Shown: positions 45,047 to 53,395 of the stretch, one piece after another
Layout of the letters: each line of letters opens with the position of its first letter
Numbering within the stretch: position 1 is the first letter of the stretch
Assembly (NCBI RefSeq): GCF_024347395.1
Contig: NZ_AP025473.1
Location: 1,240,001 to 1,304,000, forward strand
Length of the DNA: 64,000 nt
Reading direction: 5' to 3'
DNA from: Vibrio cortegadensis
GTDB taxonomy: Bacteria; Pseudomonadota; Gammaproteobacteria; Enterobacterales; Vibrionaceae
The notes under the pieces: generated by a model
What the model was told of the DNA's origin: nothing
The model's input: only the letters and a program-made list of their open reading frames with translations
The model's database searches: none
Program-made: the position numbers and the translations under genes

Positions 45047-45088
45047 AAAAAAGTCTTTCTATTAATTTATCAATAAATAGAAAGACTT
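45047..45088 (-). terminator. terminator after the RNA methyltransferase gene
   Basis: AAGTCTTTCTATT (45051-45063) and AATAGAAAGACTT (45076-45088) form a perfect 13-bp stem; on the minus strand a U run follows. Confidence 0.88.
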
Positions 45089-45133
45089 AATTTCATTTAC
45101 ACACAAAAACTTCTCAATATCAGTATTGAAAGT

Positions 45134-45679
45134 TTAGGCTTCTATTTGTGCTTCGGTTTTTTGTTTCACTTGAAGATGATTACGGTTATCACGACTTTTA
45201 CGGATTAACTCATCCCCTTTCTCTATGTTGACCGACTTTGCTAGGCGATCATAAAGAAGAACATTGACGGTTGCCGCGAGGTTCATGCAACCGACCGTTG
45301 GGACATAAACAACGTGATCTGCGCGATCCGCTACATCTTGCGTGATTGAACCATCTTCTGGGCCAAATATGTAGATAGCTTTCTCTGGATGCTGGAACTC
45401 AGGCAGAGAAACCGCACCTTCTGCCAGCTCTACGCACACCACTTTTACATCTTCAGCAAGATCATCAAGCAACGATTCCACACCGGTGAGTGGTATTTTA
45501 CGCGCGACACTTTTGGTATCCGTTTGGAATTTTGCCGCTTTGGCATAGCGTTGGCCTGTATACAGCACATTATCAACTTGATAGCACCCAGCGGCACGCA
45601 TTACTGCCCCAACATTGGATGGGCTTTTAGGGTTGCTCAACCCAATCGTTACTTGAGTCTCTTTCATTGAAGTTCTCAT
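45134..45679 (-). CDS. SPOUT-class (TrmH-type) RNA methyltransferase
   Basis: 181 residues. SpoU motifs: NPKSPSNVGAVMRAAGCY (motif 1), IYIFGPEDGSI (motif 2) and CMNLAATVNVLLYDR (motif 3). The trefoil-knot fold binds S-adenosylmethionine and methylates RNA, usually a ribose 2'-OH or tRNA. The specific RNA target cannot be told. ATG 45679 or 45667 may start it; the second has GAG at a good distance. The 333-bp gap upstream (45680-46012) shows only small hairpins before the next gene. Confidence 0.88.
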   Translation of the reverse strand: MRTSMKETQVTIGLSNPKSPSNVGAVMRAAGCYQVDNVLYTGQRYAKAAKFQTDTKSVARKIPLTGVESLLDDLAEDVKVVCVELAEGAVSLPEFQHPEKAIYIFGPEDGSITQDVADRADHVVYVPTVGCMNLAATVNVLLYDRLAKSVNIEKGDELIRKSRDNRNHLQVKQKTEAQIEA

Positions 45680-46012
45680 TCAGAATAATACGCTCGTCTT
45701 GGGTATTAGCACGCCATGACAGTATGAAGCGCGGCATTTTACCAAAGCAAAGATAAGAGAGAAAGGAAAACAAATGGGCTAACCACCAACAAAAATGGTA
45801 ATAATATTTTTGTAAATAGAAATTAATCGTTTGCGTAATCGCTAACTATCTCCTAACCCAAAATTGGGGCTTTCATCACACATTTACCCTTGTTATAGTT
45901 CGTCATAGTTAAATATAACCAGTCCAATCGAGGCACGGAGCTTCCTCACTTATCTCAAGAAGAGATGAATTGGTACCGACACAACATCGGCAAACATTAA
46001 GAGAGAAAAACA

Positions 46013-46261
46013 ATGGAATTTAATATGGTTGAAATCCTAGGTTACGCAGCATCGATCATGGTTGCTATTTCACTAACAATGAAAGACATCGTTCGTCTAC
46101 GCGTACTTAACTTCGTTGGTTGTGGTCTATTCACAGCATACGGCCTAATGATTGACTCATTCCCTGTTGTACTAACAAATGGCTTCATCGCTTGCGTTAA
46201 CGTATATTTCTTAATGAAAATGCAGCAAGAAAAAAAAACACTAGCAACTGATAACGCTTAA
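46013..46261 (+). CDS. small inner-membrane protein (YgjV-like)
   Basis: 82 residues with three hydrophobic segments (about 6-22, 33-48, 50-68) and a PQ-loop-like first segment (LGYAASIMVAISLTMKDIVRLRVLNFVGC). This resembles half of a YgjV or SWEET-type protein, which would function as a dimer; transport substrate unknown. The ribosome site is GAGAG ten bases upstream. A degenerate 15-bp repeat follows directly after the stop and then a perfect terminator. High use of preferred codons suggests good expression. Confidence 0.75.
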   Translation: MEFNMVEILGYAASIMVAISLTMKDIVRLRVLNFVGCGLFTAYGLMIDSFPVVLTNGFIACVNVYFLMKMQQEKKTLATDNA

Positions 46262-46320
46262 GTTTTTAAAGATCAAGCTTTTAAAGACCTAGTTTTTTAG
46301 ACCCGAATTTTTAAAAAGCC
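46261..46320 (+). repeat. degenerate 15-bp tandem repeat, four copies
   Basis: Units at 46261, 46276, 46291 and 46306, consensus near AGTTTTTAAAGACCT, begin at the last base of the stop codon and run into the terminator. Read past the stop in frame they encode VFKDQAFKDLVF before the next stop. Confidence 0.65.
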
Positions 46321-46348
46321 CTAACAATCATGTTGTTAGGGCTTTTTT
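46313..46348 (+). terminator. terminator after the YgjV-like gene
   Basis: AAAAAGCCCTAACAA (46313-46327) and its perfect complement (46333-46347) with a T run. Confidence 0.93.
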
Positions 46349-46475
46349 GTATTAAAAAAACGCGACATTAATTCAAAGTGGCTAACTATGATTTTTCATT
46401 TCAAACTGCTTTCGTTATCAAAGACTTTTAATAACTAAATTGCTAATGTGACTTTTTTCCTCAAGATCGACGTGT

Positions 46476-47402
46476 ATGAAACTTTCTCAACTCAACGCTT
46501 TTCAAGCCATTGTCGAATGCAAAACGATCACAGCGGCAGCTGAACGCCTCAACTTAAGTCAACCTGCGGTAAGTCGACTACTCTCTTCTCTTGAATCTCG
46601 TCTTGGGTTTGTCCTATTTAGTCGGAAACGTAACAGCCTTACGCTCAGCGATGAAGGCGCCGCTTTCTACTTAGAAGTATCCAAAGTATTTGAAGCCATG
46701 AATGGTTTAGATAGTGCAGCACAATCCATCCGCAATCGACATTTTGGTTCGTTACACATCGCAGCGATGCCTTTGCTTTCCAATGCTTTTCTTCCTCGGA
46801 TTTTAGCCACATTTCTAAAACAGAACCAACAGGTTAAAGTTGGATTCAAAACTTATCGTTCTGAAGATGTTCTGCGCCATGTTCAGAGCCAAACCACAGA
46901 TATTGGTTTCGCTTTCATTGATAAACCATTAGCTGGTATCACTGCGCAGCGTGTCTCTTGTGAATGTGTCTGCTTGCTTCCTGCAGAGTCACCACTGGCA
47001 GAGAAGAGCTATATCGAAATTCGAGACATTGCTGATCAAGTGCTCATCCGTTACGAAAAAGATCACATTCAAAGACAAATAGACACGCTATTACGCCGCA
47101 ATGACCTCACTATTATTGAGCAAGTCGAAGTCTCTTTAGCTTCTACTGCGGCAGCTTTAGTTCGAGAAGGTGTTGGCATAACCATCACCGATCCGCTCAC
47201 CGCTCATATGGCAAGCGAGCATCCCGATGTCGTCATGCGCCCTCTCACATTTAGCCTACCCTTCGAATTCGACATCCTTTATCCCGCTTTAAAGCCGATT
47301 CATCGCCATGCGGAACGCTTCATCGAAGAATTCTTACTGCTTGCGGACTCAATGAATATCTACCTAAAAATAGGTCCCACCCGTGACTTAATAGATGGCT
47401 AA
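46476..47402 (+). CDS. LysR-family regulator of the adjacent opine-type operon
   Basis: 308 residues. N-terminal helix-turn-helix (about 3-62: LNAFQAIVECKTITAAAERLNLSQPAVSRLLSSLESRLG) and a periplasmic-binding-type effector domain (90-295). The phrase FSRKRNSLTLSDEGAAFY resembles regulators of amino-acid/opine catabolism such as OccR/NocR. It lies immediately upstream of an opine-dehydrogenase-like gene and a carrier on the same strand, with a 9-bp LysR-type dyad in the gap. It is therefore the likely activator, with the substrate of that pathway as probable inducer. Confidence 0.9.
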   Translation: MKLSQLNAFQAIVECKTITAAAERLNLSQPAVSRLLSSLESRLGFVLFSRKRNSLTLSDEGAAFYLEVSKVFEAMNGLDSAAQSIRNRHFGSLHIAAMPLLSNAFLPRILATFLKQNQQVKVGFKTYRSEDVLRHVQSQTTDIGFAFIDKPLAGITAQRVSCECVCLLPAESPLAEKSYIEIRDIADQVLIRYEKDHIQRQIDTLLRRNDLTIIEQVEVSLASTAAALVREGVGITITDPLTAHMASEHPDVVMRPLTFSLPFEFDILYPALKPIHRHAERFIEEFLLLADSMNIYLKIGPTRDLIDG

Positions 47403-47490
47403 CTAGATAAGTCACATAATGGCACTCAACGAATAATATCTAAACCTCTATTATTTGAAATATAAATCAACAACTTAAATTCAACCCTTC

Positions 47491-47519
47491 GGTCAGTATA
47501 CTTTTTTTGCATACTGACC
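47491..47519. promoter_or_regulatory. LysR-type dyad before the opine-dehydrogenase-like gene
   Basis: GGTCAGTAT-N11-ATACTGACC, a perfect 9-bp inverted repeat whose inner bases give T-N11-A, the classic LysR recognition layout. It ends 75 bp before the enzyme start. The spacer is ACTTTTTTTGC. A terminator for the regulator gene is the alternative, but there is no U tract after it. Confidence 0.7.
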
Positions 47520-47594
47520 TCAGCCTTCGGCAATGTTCATTCCAGTCGTTCCTTTTTATGGTGTTTATCAACTTAATCACATAAAGGAATGAAC

Positions 47595-48704
47595 ATGACT
47601 TCTCATGTATCCATCATCGGTTCCGGTAACGCTGGCCTCACTGCTGCTTATCATTTTTCTCTTCATGGCGCCAAAGTGTGTCTATATGGCGCTCAAGGTT
47701 TTGATCAACCTTTAACCGATATTGAGCAGCGTGGCGGCATCGAAGCCCTCGCCGAATTTAATGCTGTGCCTCTCGATTTTTCAGGTTTCCAAGCGATCGA
47801 TCAGATCACAAGAGAGCTGAAGGATGCCATCGACTATTCTGATTTGTTGATTCTACCGGTTCCATCGTTTGCTCAAGAGCCGCTGTTCATCGCTATGCTG
47901 CCTCATCTACGTGACGGACAAACCATCATGCTGATGCCTGGTAACTATGGCTCCCTGGTGCTTAATCAAATTAAAGAATCTCATGGTTATAAAGACCTCG
48001 ATATTACCTTTGTCGATGCCATCTCTATCCCTTGGGCAACCCGTATTGTAGGCCCGGCTCAATTGGCTATTTTAGGCATGAAAGAGTTTCTTCCGGTGGC
48101 GGCATTTCCTGCGAATAAAACCGAGGCTGCCATTGAGCGAATGCAGAAAGTGATGCCGCTTCCTCTGACTCCACTTTCGAATGTGATTAGCGCAGGATTA
48201 GAAAACATCAACTTCGGCGGGCATCCACTGCTTACCACCCTCAATATGGGTCTGCTCGAAAACTTTGATGGCCAATTCAATTATTACAAAGATTGTTGCT
48301 CTGTCTCTACGGCAAAAGCGGCAGCAGTAATGGAAAAAGAGCGCCAAGCGGTGGGTAAAGCTCTGAATCTCAATCTTAAACCTGAGCTTGATGCAATGAA
48401 CGAACTGTATGCGATGCAATGTGAAACGGTTTACGAAATTAATCGCACTTCCGAAACCCACGGCAAACTTAACAGTGCGCCAAATTCTGCGAGTAATCGC
48501 TACATCACCGAAGATGCCGCTTACTTACTCGTCCCCTGTTTCGAATTAGGAAAGTTAACGGGCATCCCAACCCCACTAGTGAATGCTTGCCTACACATCG
48601 ATAACGCGTATAACGACACCAACTATTTTCAGGATGGACGAACTCTGGAAAAGATGGGGCTTGCTGGCATGTCTGTCACCGAGATCATGAACTTTGTCGC
48701 GTAA
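47595..48704 (+). CDS. NAD(P)-dependent opine (octopine/nopaline-type) dehydrogenase
   Basis: 369 residues from ATG 47595, with AAGGA seven bases upstream. N-terminal Rossmann domain starts VSIIGSGNAGLTAAYHFSLHG; the C-terminal octopine/nopaline dehydrogenase domain (about 185-350) has NINFGGHPLLTTLNMG with the likely catalytic His. The family reductively joins an amino acid to an alpha-keto acid or runs the reverse oxidation. With an amino-acid-type carrier 27 bp downstream, catabolic use of an imported opine-like compound is the simplest reading; the substrate is unknown. Confidence 0.85.
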   Translation: MTSHVSIIGSGNAGLTAAYHFSLHGAKVCLYGAQGFDQPLTDIEQRGGIEALAEFNAVPLDFSGFQAIDQITRELKDAIDYSDLLILPVPSFAQEPLFIAMLPHLRDGQTIMLMPGNYGSLVLNQIKESHGYKDLDITFVDAISIPWATRIVGPAQLAILGMKEFLPVAAFPANKTEAAIERMQKVMPLPLTPLSNVISAGLENINFGGHPLLTTLNMGLLENFDGQFNYYKDCCSVSTAKAAAVMEKERQAVGKALNLNLKPELDAMNELYAMQCETVYEINRTSETHGKLNSAPNSASNRYITEDAAYLLVPCFELGKLTGIPTPLVNACLHIDNAYNDTNYFQDGRTLEKMGLAGMSVTEIMNFVA

Positions 48705-48731
48705 TAATAAAAATACGAAGAGGATTTTCAA

Positions 48732-50141
48732 ATGAAGACAATGAAGTTTCCATCGGCCTATACCATCTTGATGCTACTCACCGTAGTCATGGCCGCCCTT
48801 ACTTGGTTGATCCCTGCGGGTCAATACCAAATGGAGACCAATGAAGCGCTAGGTAGAATGGTGCCCCTTGTGGGCTCCTACCATACTGTAGAAGCGAACC
48901 CACAAGGGATCGTCGACATACTCATGGCGCCCATTCAAGGGTTCTACGATCCGAATGATTACGTCGCTCGCGCTGTAGATGTGGCTCTATTTGTTCTGGT
49001 GATTGGCGGGTACTTAGCGGTTGTGACCAATACGGGGGCCATTGATGCTGGTATAGCAGGAACAATGAGCAAATTAGGTGGCAAAGAGAAGTGGATGATC
49101 CCAATTTTAATGGGTCTATTCGCTCTTGGTGGCACCGTTTATGGTATGGCAGAAGAGACAATTCCGTTCTACGCCCTGCTTATCCCCGTTATGATCGCCG
49201 CGGGTTATGACAGTATTGTTGGTGTCGCCATTATCATGGTCGGTGCAGGCATAGGTTGTTTAGGCTCAACCATCAACCCTTTCGCAACAGTGATCGCGTC
49301 TAACGCCGCTGAAGTCAACTTTATGGATGGTATTGGGCTAAGACTAGCGATTCTAGTGTTAGGCTGGCTTGTTTGCGTCATTTACGTGATGCGTTATGCC
49401 GAGAAAGTCAAACGCGACCCTTCACTCTCTATTGTAGCAAGCCAAAAAGAAGCGAATGAAAAGCACTTCTTGCACGGTAAAACTCAAGCTGTGCCTGAGC
49501 TGAACGCCACTAGAAAGATTGTTTTAGCCATTTTTGCATTAACCTTCGCCGTAATGATGTGGGGCGTCTCTATTGCAGGTTGGTGGATGGCAGAATTATC
49601 CGCTCTATTCATTGGTTCTAGTATTGTTGTCGGTTTAATTGCTCGAATGCCAGAAGCCGATATCACCAATAGCTTTGTGGATGGTGCCCGTGATTTGCTC
49701 GGTGTCGCATTAATTATCGCTATCGCTCGCGGGTTAGTGGTCGTCATGGATAACGGTAATATCACTCACACCATTCTTAATTATGCAGAAGGATTATTAG
49801 CTGGCCTACCGCAGATCACTTTCATCAATGCCATCTACTGGGTTGAAGCGGTGTTATGTTTAGTCGTACCTTCTTCATCAGGCTTAGCCGTACTATCTAT
49901 GCCTGTACTGGCACCATTAGCCGATTTTGCTGGCGTTGGTCGTGAGCTTGTTGTAACGGCATTCCAATCAGCTTCAGGTTTACCAAATCTTGTTACGCCG
50001 ACATCAGGTGTGGTAATGGGTGGTTTAGCCATTGGTCGAATTGGCTACTCTTCATGGCTTAAGTTCATCGGCCCACTGATTGGCGTGCTAACTATCATGA
50101 TCATGGCCCTACTTAGCTTGGGTGTCGTGATAGGGGCATAA
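48732..50141 (+). CDS. YfcC/ArcD-like amino-acid-type carrier
   Basis: 469 residues, 11-12 membrane helices, of the DcuC/CitMHS/YfcC superfamily: LTWLIPAGQYQME after helix 1, MAEETIPFYALLIPVMIAAGYD, GSTINPFAT, and a second half with VVPSSSGLAVLSMPVLAPLADFAG. The twin SSSG/NPF re-entrant signatures are clear. Members move basic amino acids or C4-dicarboxylates. Close spacing to the opine-dehydrogenase-like gene suggests it imports that enzyme's substrate. Ribosome site GAGG 10 bases upstream. Confidence 0.88.
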   Translation: MKTMKFPSAYTILMLLTVVMAALTWLIPAGQYQMETNEALGRMVPLVGSYHTVEANPQGIVDILMAPIQGFYDPNDYVARAVDVALFVLVIGGYLAVVTNTGAIDAGIAGTMSKLGGKEKWMIPILMGLFALGGTVYGMAEETIPFYALLIPVMIAAGYDSIVGVAIIMVGAGIGCLGSTINPFATVIASNAAEVNFMDGIGLRLAILVLGWLVCVIYVMRYAEKVKRDPSLSIVASQKEANEKHFLHGKTQAVPELNATRKIVLAIFALTFAVMMWGVSIAGWWMAELSALFIGSSIVVGLIARMPEADITNSFVDGARDLLGVALIIAIARGLVVVMDNGNITHTILNYAEGLLAGLPQITFINAIYWVEAVLCLVVPSSSGLAVLSMPVLAPLADFAGVGRELVVTAFQSASGLPNLVTPTSGVVMGGLAIGRIGYSSWLKFIGPLIGVLTIMIMALLSLGVVIGA

Positions 50142-50188
50142 TCGGATTATTGTCCAAACAGCCCAAATATTAGTAACGTCAAGATCAC

Positions 50189-50224
50189 AAGGCTAGACAT
50201 GCACCGTCATTTCTAGCCTTTTCT
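50189..50224 (+). terminator. terminator after the carrier gene
   Basis: AAGGCTAGA (50189-50197) pairs with TCTAGCCTT (50212-50220), followed by TTCTCTTT. Confidence 0.75.
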
Positions 50225-50301
50225 CTTTAGAACGAATATTAAGGCACTCTTTACTTTCGTGCTTCGGTTTTCGGGTTTCAGCGTTCAAATTCTCAAACAA
50301 A

Positions 50302-50341
50302 AAAACCGCATCATCTATCGGATCATAGACAATACGGTTTT
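50302..50341 (-). terminator. terminator after glpK
   Basis: AAAACCGCATCATCTAT pairs with ATAGACAATACGGTTTT with two small mismatches; on the minus strand a U run follows (A run 50298-50305). Confidence 0.85.
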
Positions 50342-50385
50342 AGCTTAGAGTGAGTTACTTTGCACTTAAATTAGCGCATCAACTT

Positions 50386-51900
50386 TTAATCTTCGTCGTG
50401 CATTTCAGCCCATGTTTGAGCACAACGCACCGCTCGTTTCCAACCTTTATAGCGACGAGCACGCTTCTCTTCGTCTTCATGAGGCGTAAAGCTGCGATCA
50501 AGAACGGCCTTATCACTCAGTTCATCCACACTATCCCAGAAACCTACCGCTAAGCCAGCAAGGTAAGCCGCACCAAGCGCTGTCACTTCGGTGACTTCAG
50601 GGCGATGAACTTCAGTATCCAGCACATCAGATTGGAACTGCATTAAGAAGTTATTTGCCACGGCACCGCCATCAACGCGAAGCGCTGAAAGTTTAATGCC
50701 GGAATCAGCTTGCATTGCATCCAACACATCGCGAGTTTGGTAAGCAATCCCTTCCAATGTTGCACGAATAATATGGTTAGAGTTCGCACCACGAGTTAAA
50801 CCAACAATAGTGCCACGTGCATAAGCATCCCAATACGGTGCGCCTAGACCAGTAAATGCAGGCACCACATAAACACCATTTGATGAGTCTACTTTTGTTG
50901 CAAAATATTCAGAATCTTTTGCGTCCGCTAGTAACTTCATTTCATCTCGTAGCCACTGAATTGAAGCGCCACCCATGAACACGGCACCTTCAAGTGCGTA
51001 TGCAGGCTCACCTTTAGGGCCACAAGCTAATGTGGTAAGCAGACCATTTTTAGACGTTACTTTTTCTTGCCCGGTATTCATCAACAAGAAACAGCCTGTG
51101 CCATAAGTGTTTTTCGCCTGTCCTGCTTCAACACACATTTGACCGTACAATGCCGCTTGTTGGTCACCCGCGATACCCGCAATTGGGATACGAGTCCCGC
51201 CTTTACCACCAATGTTCGTTTTGCCATACACTTCAGAAGAACGCTTCACTTCAGGCATCATAGAAAGAGGGATATTCATCTCTTTCAGAAGTTTTTCATC
51301 CCAGCAAAGGTCATTGATGTTGAACAGCATAGTACGAGAAGCATTGGTGTAATCAGTTACATGCACGCGTCCTTGTGTCATTTTCCAAACTAACCAAGTA
51401 TCGACCGTACCAAATAACAACTTGCCCGCTTCTGCATCTTCACGCGCACCTTCAACATTATCTAGAATCCATTTTACTTTTGTACCAGAGAAGTACGGGT
51501 CTAAAACTAACCCCGTGTTTTCGCGGACATACTCTTCTAACCCGCGAGATTTCAACTCTTCACAAATAGACGCGGTACGACGACATTGCCAAACAATCGC
51601 GTTATAAACTGGCTTGCCTGTTTCTTTGTTCCAAACAATGGTGGTTTCACGTTGGTTCGTAATACCAATCGCGGCCACTTCATCACTGCGAATACCGGAC
51701 TTGCCTAACACTTCAACTAGGGTCGAACTTTGCGTAGCATAGATTTCTAGAGGATCATGTTCTACCCAACCCGCTTGAGGATAAATTTGGGTGAATTCAC
51801 GCTGAGAGACACTCACAATATTGGCATCGTGATCCAGAATAACAGCGCGAGAGCTAGTAGTGCCTTGGTCTAGGGCTACAATATACTTTTGCTCAGTCAT
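50386..51900 (-). CDS. glpK: glycerol kinase
   Basis: 504 residues from ATG 51900 (AAGGAAA upstream); the frame is open 27 codons further but without support. FGGY kinase: phosphate loop ALDQGTTSSRA at about 10-20, WQCRRTA, PYFSGTKVKW, GTVDTWLVWK, AGIAGDQQAALYGQ and the FGGY signature region GAPYWDAYARGTI. It phosphorylates glycerol to glycerol-3-phosphate with ATP. It lies 113 bp after glpF on the same strand, so glpFK is one operon. Length matches E. coli GlpK (502). Confidence 0.97.
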   Translation of the reverse strand: MTEQKYIVALDQGTTSSRAVILDHDANIVSVSQREFTQIYPQAGWVEHDPLEIYATQSSTLVEVLGKSGIRSDEVAAIGITNQRETTIVWNKETGKPVYNAIVWQCRRTASICEELKSRGLEEYVRENTGLVLDPYFSGTKVKWILDNVEGAREDAEAGKLLFGTVDTWLVWKMTQGRVHVTDYTNASRTMLFNINDLCWDEKLLKEMNIPLSMMPEVKRSSEVYGKTNIGGKGGTRIPIAGIAGDQQAALYGQMCVEAGQAKNTYGTGCFLLMNTGQEKVTSKNGLLTTLACGPKGEPAYALEGAVFMGGASIQWLRDEMKLLADAKDSEYFATKVDSSNGVYVVPAFTGLGAPYWDAYARGTIVGLTRGANSNHIIRATLEGIAYQTRDVLDAMQADSGIKLSALRVDGGAVANNFLMQFQSDVLDTEVHRPEVTEVTALGAAYLAGLAVGFWDSVDELSDKAVLDRSFTPHEDEEKRARRYKGWKRAVRCAQTWAEMHDED

Positions 51901-52013
51901 GGTAATTTCCTTTTTGTTTCTTCTATTCATTATTATATGTAGGGAGACGATTTGTTTCACGAAAGACAAGTTTATGGACACTCACTTTACGTAAATCACA
52001 AAACAATCTTAAA

Positions 52014-52868
52014 TTAAACTCGTGCTTCTTCTGCTTGTTCTTCCGTATCGCACTGATTTGGAATGGTACAACCTTGGCCAGTTACTGGTAGATACGCGCC
52101 AATCGCTTTTGGATATAGCCAACCACCAAAACATGCACCCGCAATCGGAGCAAGAATTGGAACAATAAAGTAAGGAATATCTTTCGCACCCGTTAGCGCA
52201 TGATCCCATCCAGCAAAGAAAGCGAATAGTTTTGGACCAAAGTCACGAGCAGGGTTCATTGCAAAACCTGTCAGTGGACCTAAAGAGCCACCAATCACAG
52301 CAATCAACACACCAATTAATAGAGGATTCATTGCACCACGCGGTGCGCCATTATTTTCATCACCTAGAGCCAAAATTGCGAACATTAATACGGCGGTAAT
52401 TACGAATTCAACTGCAAAAGCGCCAAAGAAAGAGAGGGAGGCATTTGGATAAGTAGAGAATATTCCGGCTGTTGCTAACGCTTCTTCGCTACTACGAGCA
52501 AAGTTGTGCGCAATTTCGTAATCAACAAATAAGTTGCTGTATAAGCTATAGACCAACGCAGCAGAACAAAATGCGCCTGCCATTTGTGCCATGATATATG
52601 GAACCACTTTAGACTTGTCGAAACCATGGAAGGCCGCCAGTGCAATGGTCACTGCCGGATTGATATGTGCACCTGATACACCTGCGGTACAGTAGATAGC
52701 AATTGCAACACCAAAACCCCAAACGATGCTGACTTCCCATTGACCGAATTCAGCCCCTGTCAGTACTAGCGCTGCCACGCAACCCACACCAAAAAAGATT
52801 AACAATCCGGTGCCGATAAACTCGGCTATGCACTCTCCTAAGAGAGTGTGTTGTTTGTTTTGTGTCAT
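52014..52868 (-). CDS. glpF: glycerol uptake facilitator (aquaglyceroporin)
   Basis: 284 residues from ATG 52868 (AAGGAC upstream). Six membrane helices and two NPA half-helices, SGAHINPAVTIAL and GFAMNPARDFGPK; the residue pattern at the second (NPARDFGPK, with Asp) marks the glycerol-conducting branch. It passes glycerol down its gradient for trapping by GlpK. A C-terminal tail of about 30 residues has two Cys. First gene of glpFK, divergent from glpABC. Confidence 0.96.
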   Translation of the reverse strand: MTQNKQHTLLGECIAEFIGTGLLIFFGVGCVAALVLTGAEFGQWEVSIVWGFGVAIAIYCTAGVSGAHINPAVTIALAAFHGFDKSKVVPYIMAQMAGAFCSAALVYSLYSNLFVDYEIAHNFARSSEEALATAGIFSTYPNASLSFFGAFAVEFVITAVLMFAILALGDENNGAPRGAMNPLLIGVLIAVIGGSLGPLTGFAMNPARDFGPKLFAFFAGWDHALTGAKDIPYFIVPILAPIAGACFGGWLYPKAIGAYLPVTGQGCTIPNQCDTEEQAEEARV

Positions 52869-53395
52869 GATAAATGTCCTTGTCCGTTTTATAGTAAATG
52901 TGCGCCCAGTGCACGGAGAACATTGTGCACATAAAAACGAACACGAACATAAGCAACCAACAAAAATGAGCATTCGAGCACAAAATTTTAACAAATATGA
53001 CTTATTTTTGTTAAATGACGCATTCTTTATATTAGAGTTTTAACTCCATAAAGAGCATTTTTCAAATTATAATTTATGCACTCAGTTTTCCATATTGAAA
53101 TTTATAGAAACCAACAAAGCTAATGTTTTCATGGCCTGCAGACCTATTTACAGTTGTGTAAACAAAATGAATTAACAAGTAACCACATACAAAACAAGTG
53201 TTTATAGATCGAACTAAAACGCATCAGATCAAATTCACGATCAAAATTACCTGATTCATTCAATTATTTTACATTTACGCCAAGTTCAATCACTCCATAA
53301 AATGCTCAAACGAACATTTGTGAGCCAACTCTCGAACATTAACTTCCAAAAATGACACACTATTCGTAAGTTAATTATTTGATGCAGGGCTTTAT
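52869..53395. promoter_or_regulatory. glpF-glpA divergent control region
   Basis: 527 bp, AT-rich, no gene. CGAACAT half-sites occur at 52944, 53311 and 53333; the second pairs loosely with ATGCTC just before it. They resemble GlpR operator halves. No convincing CRP site was seen. Confidence 0.45.

Noticed and set aside
52869..53395. CRP site in the glp divergent region
   Set aside because: No TGTGA-N6-TCACA match better than two or three mismatches per arm was found.
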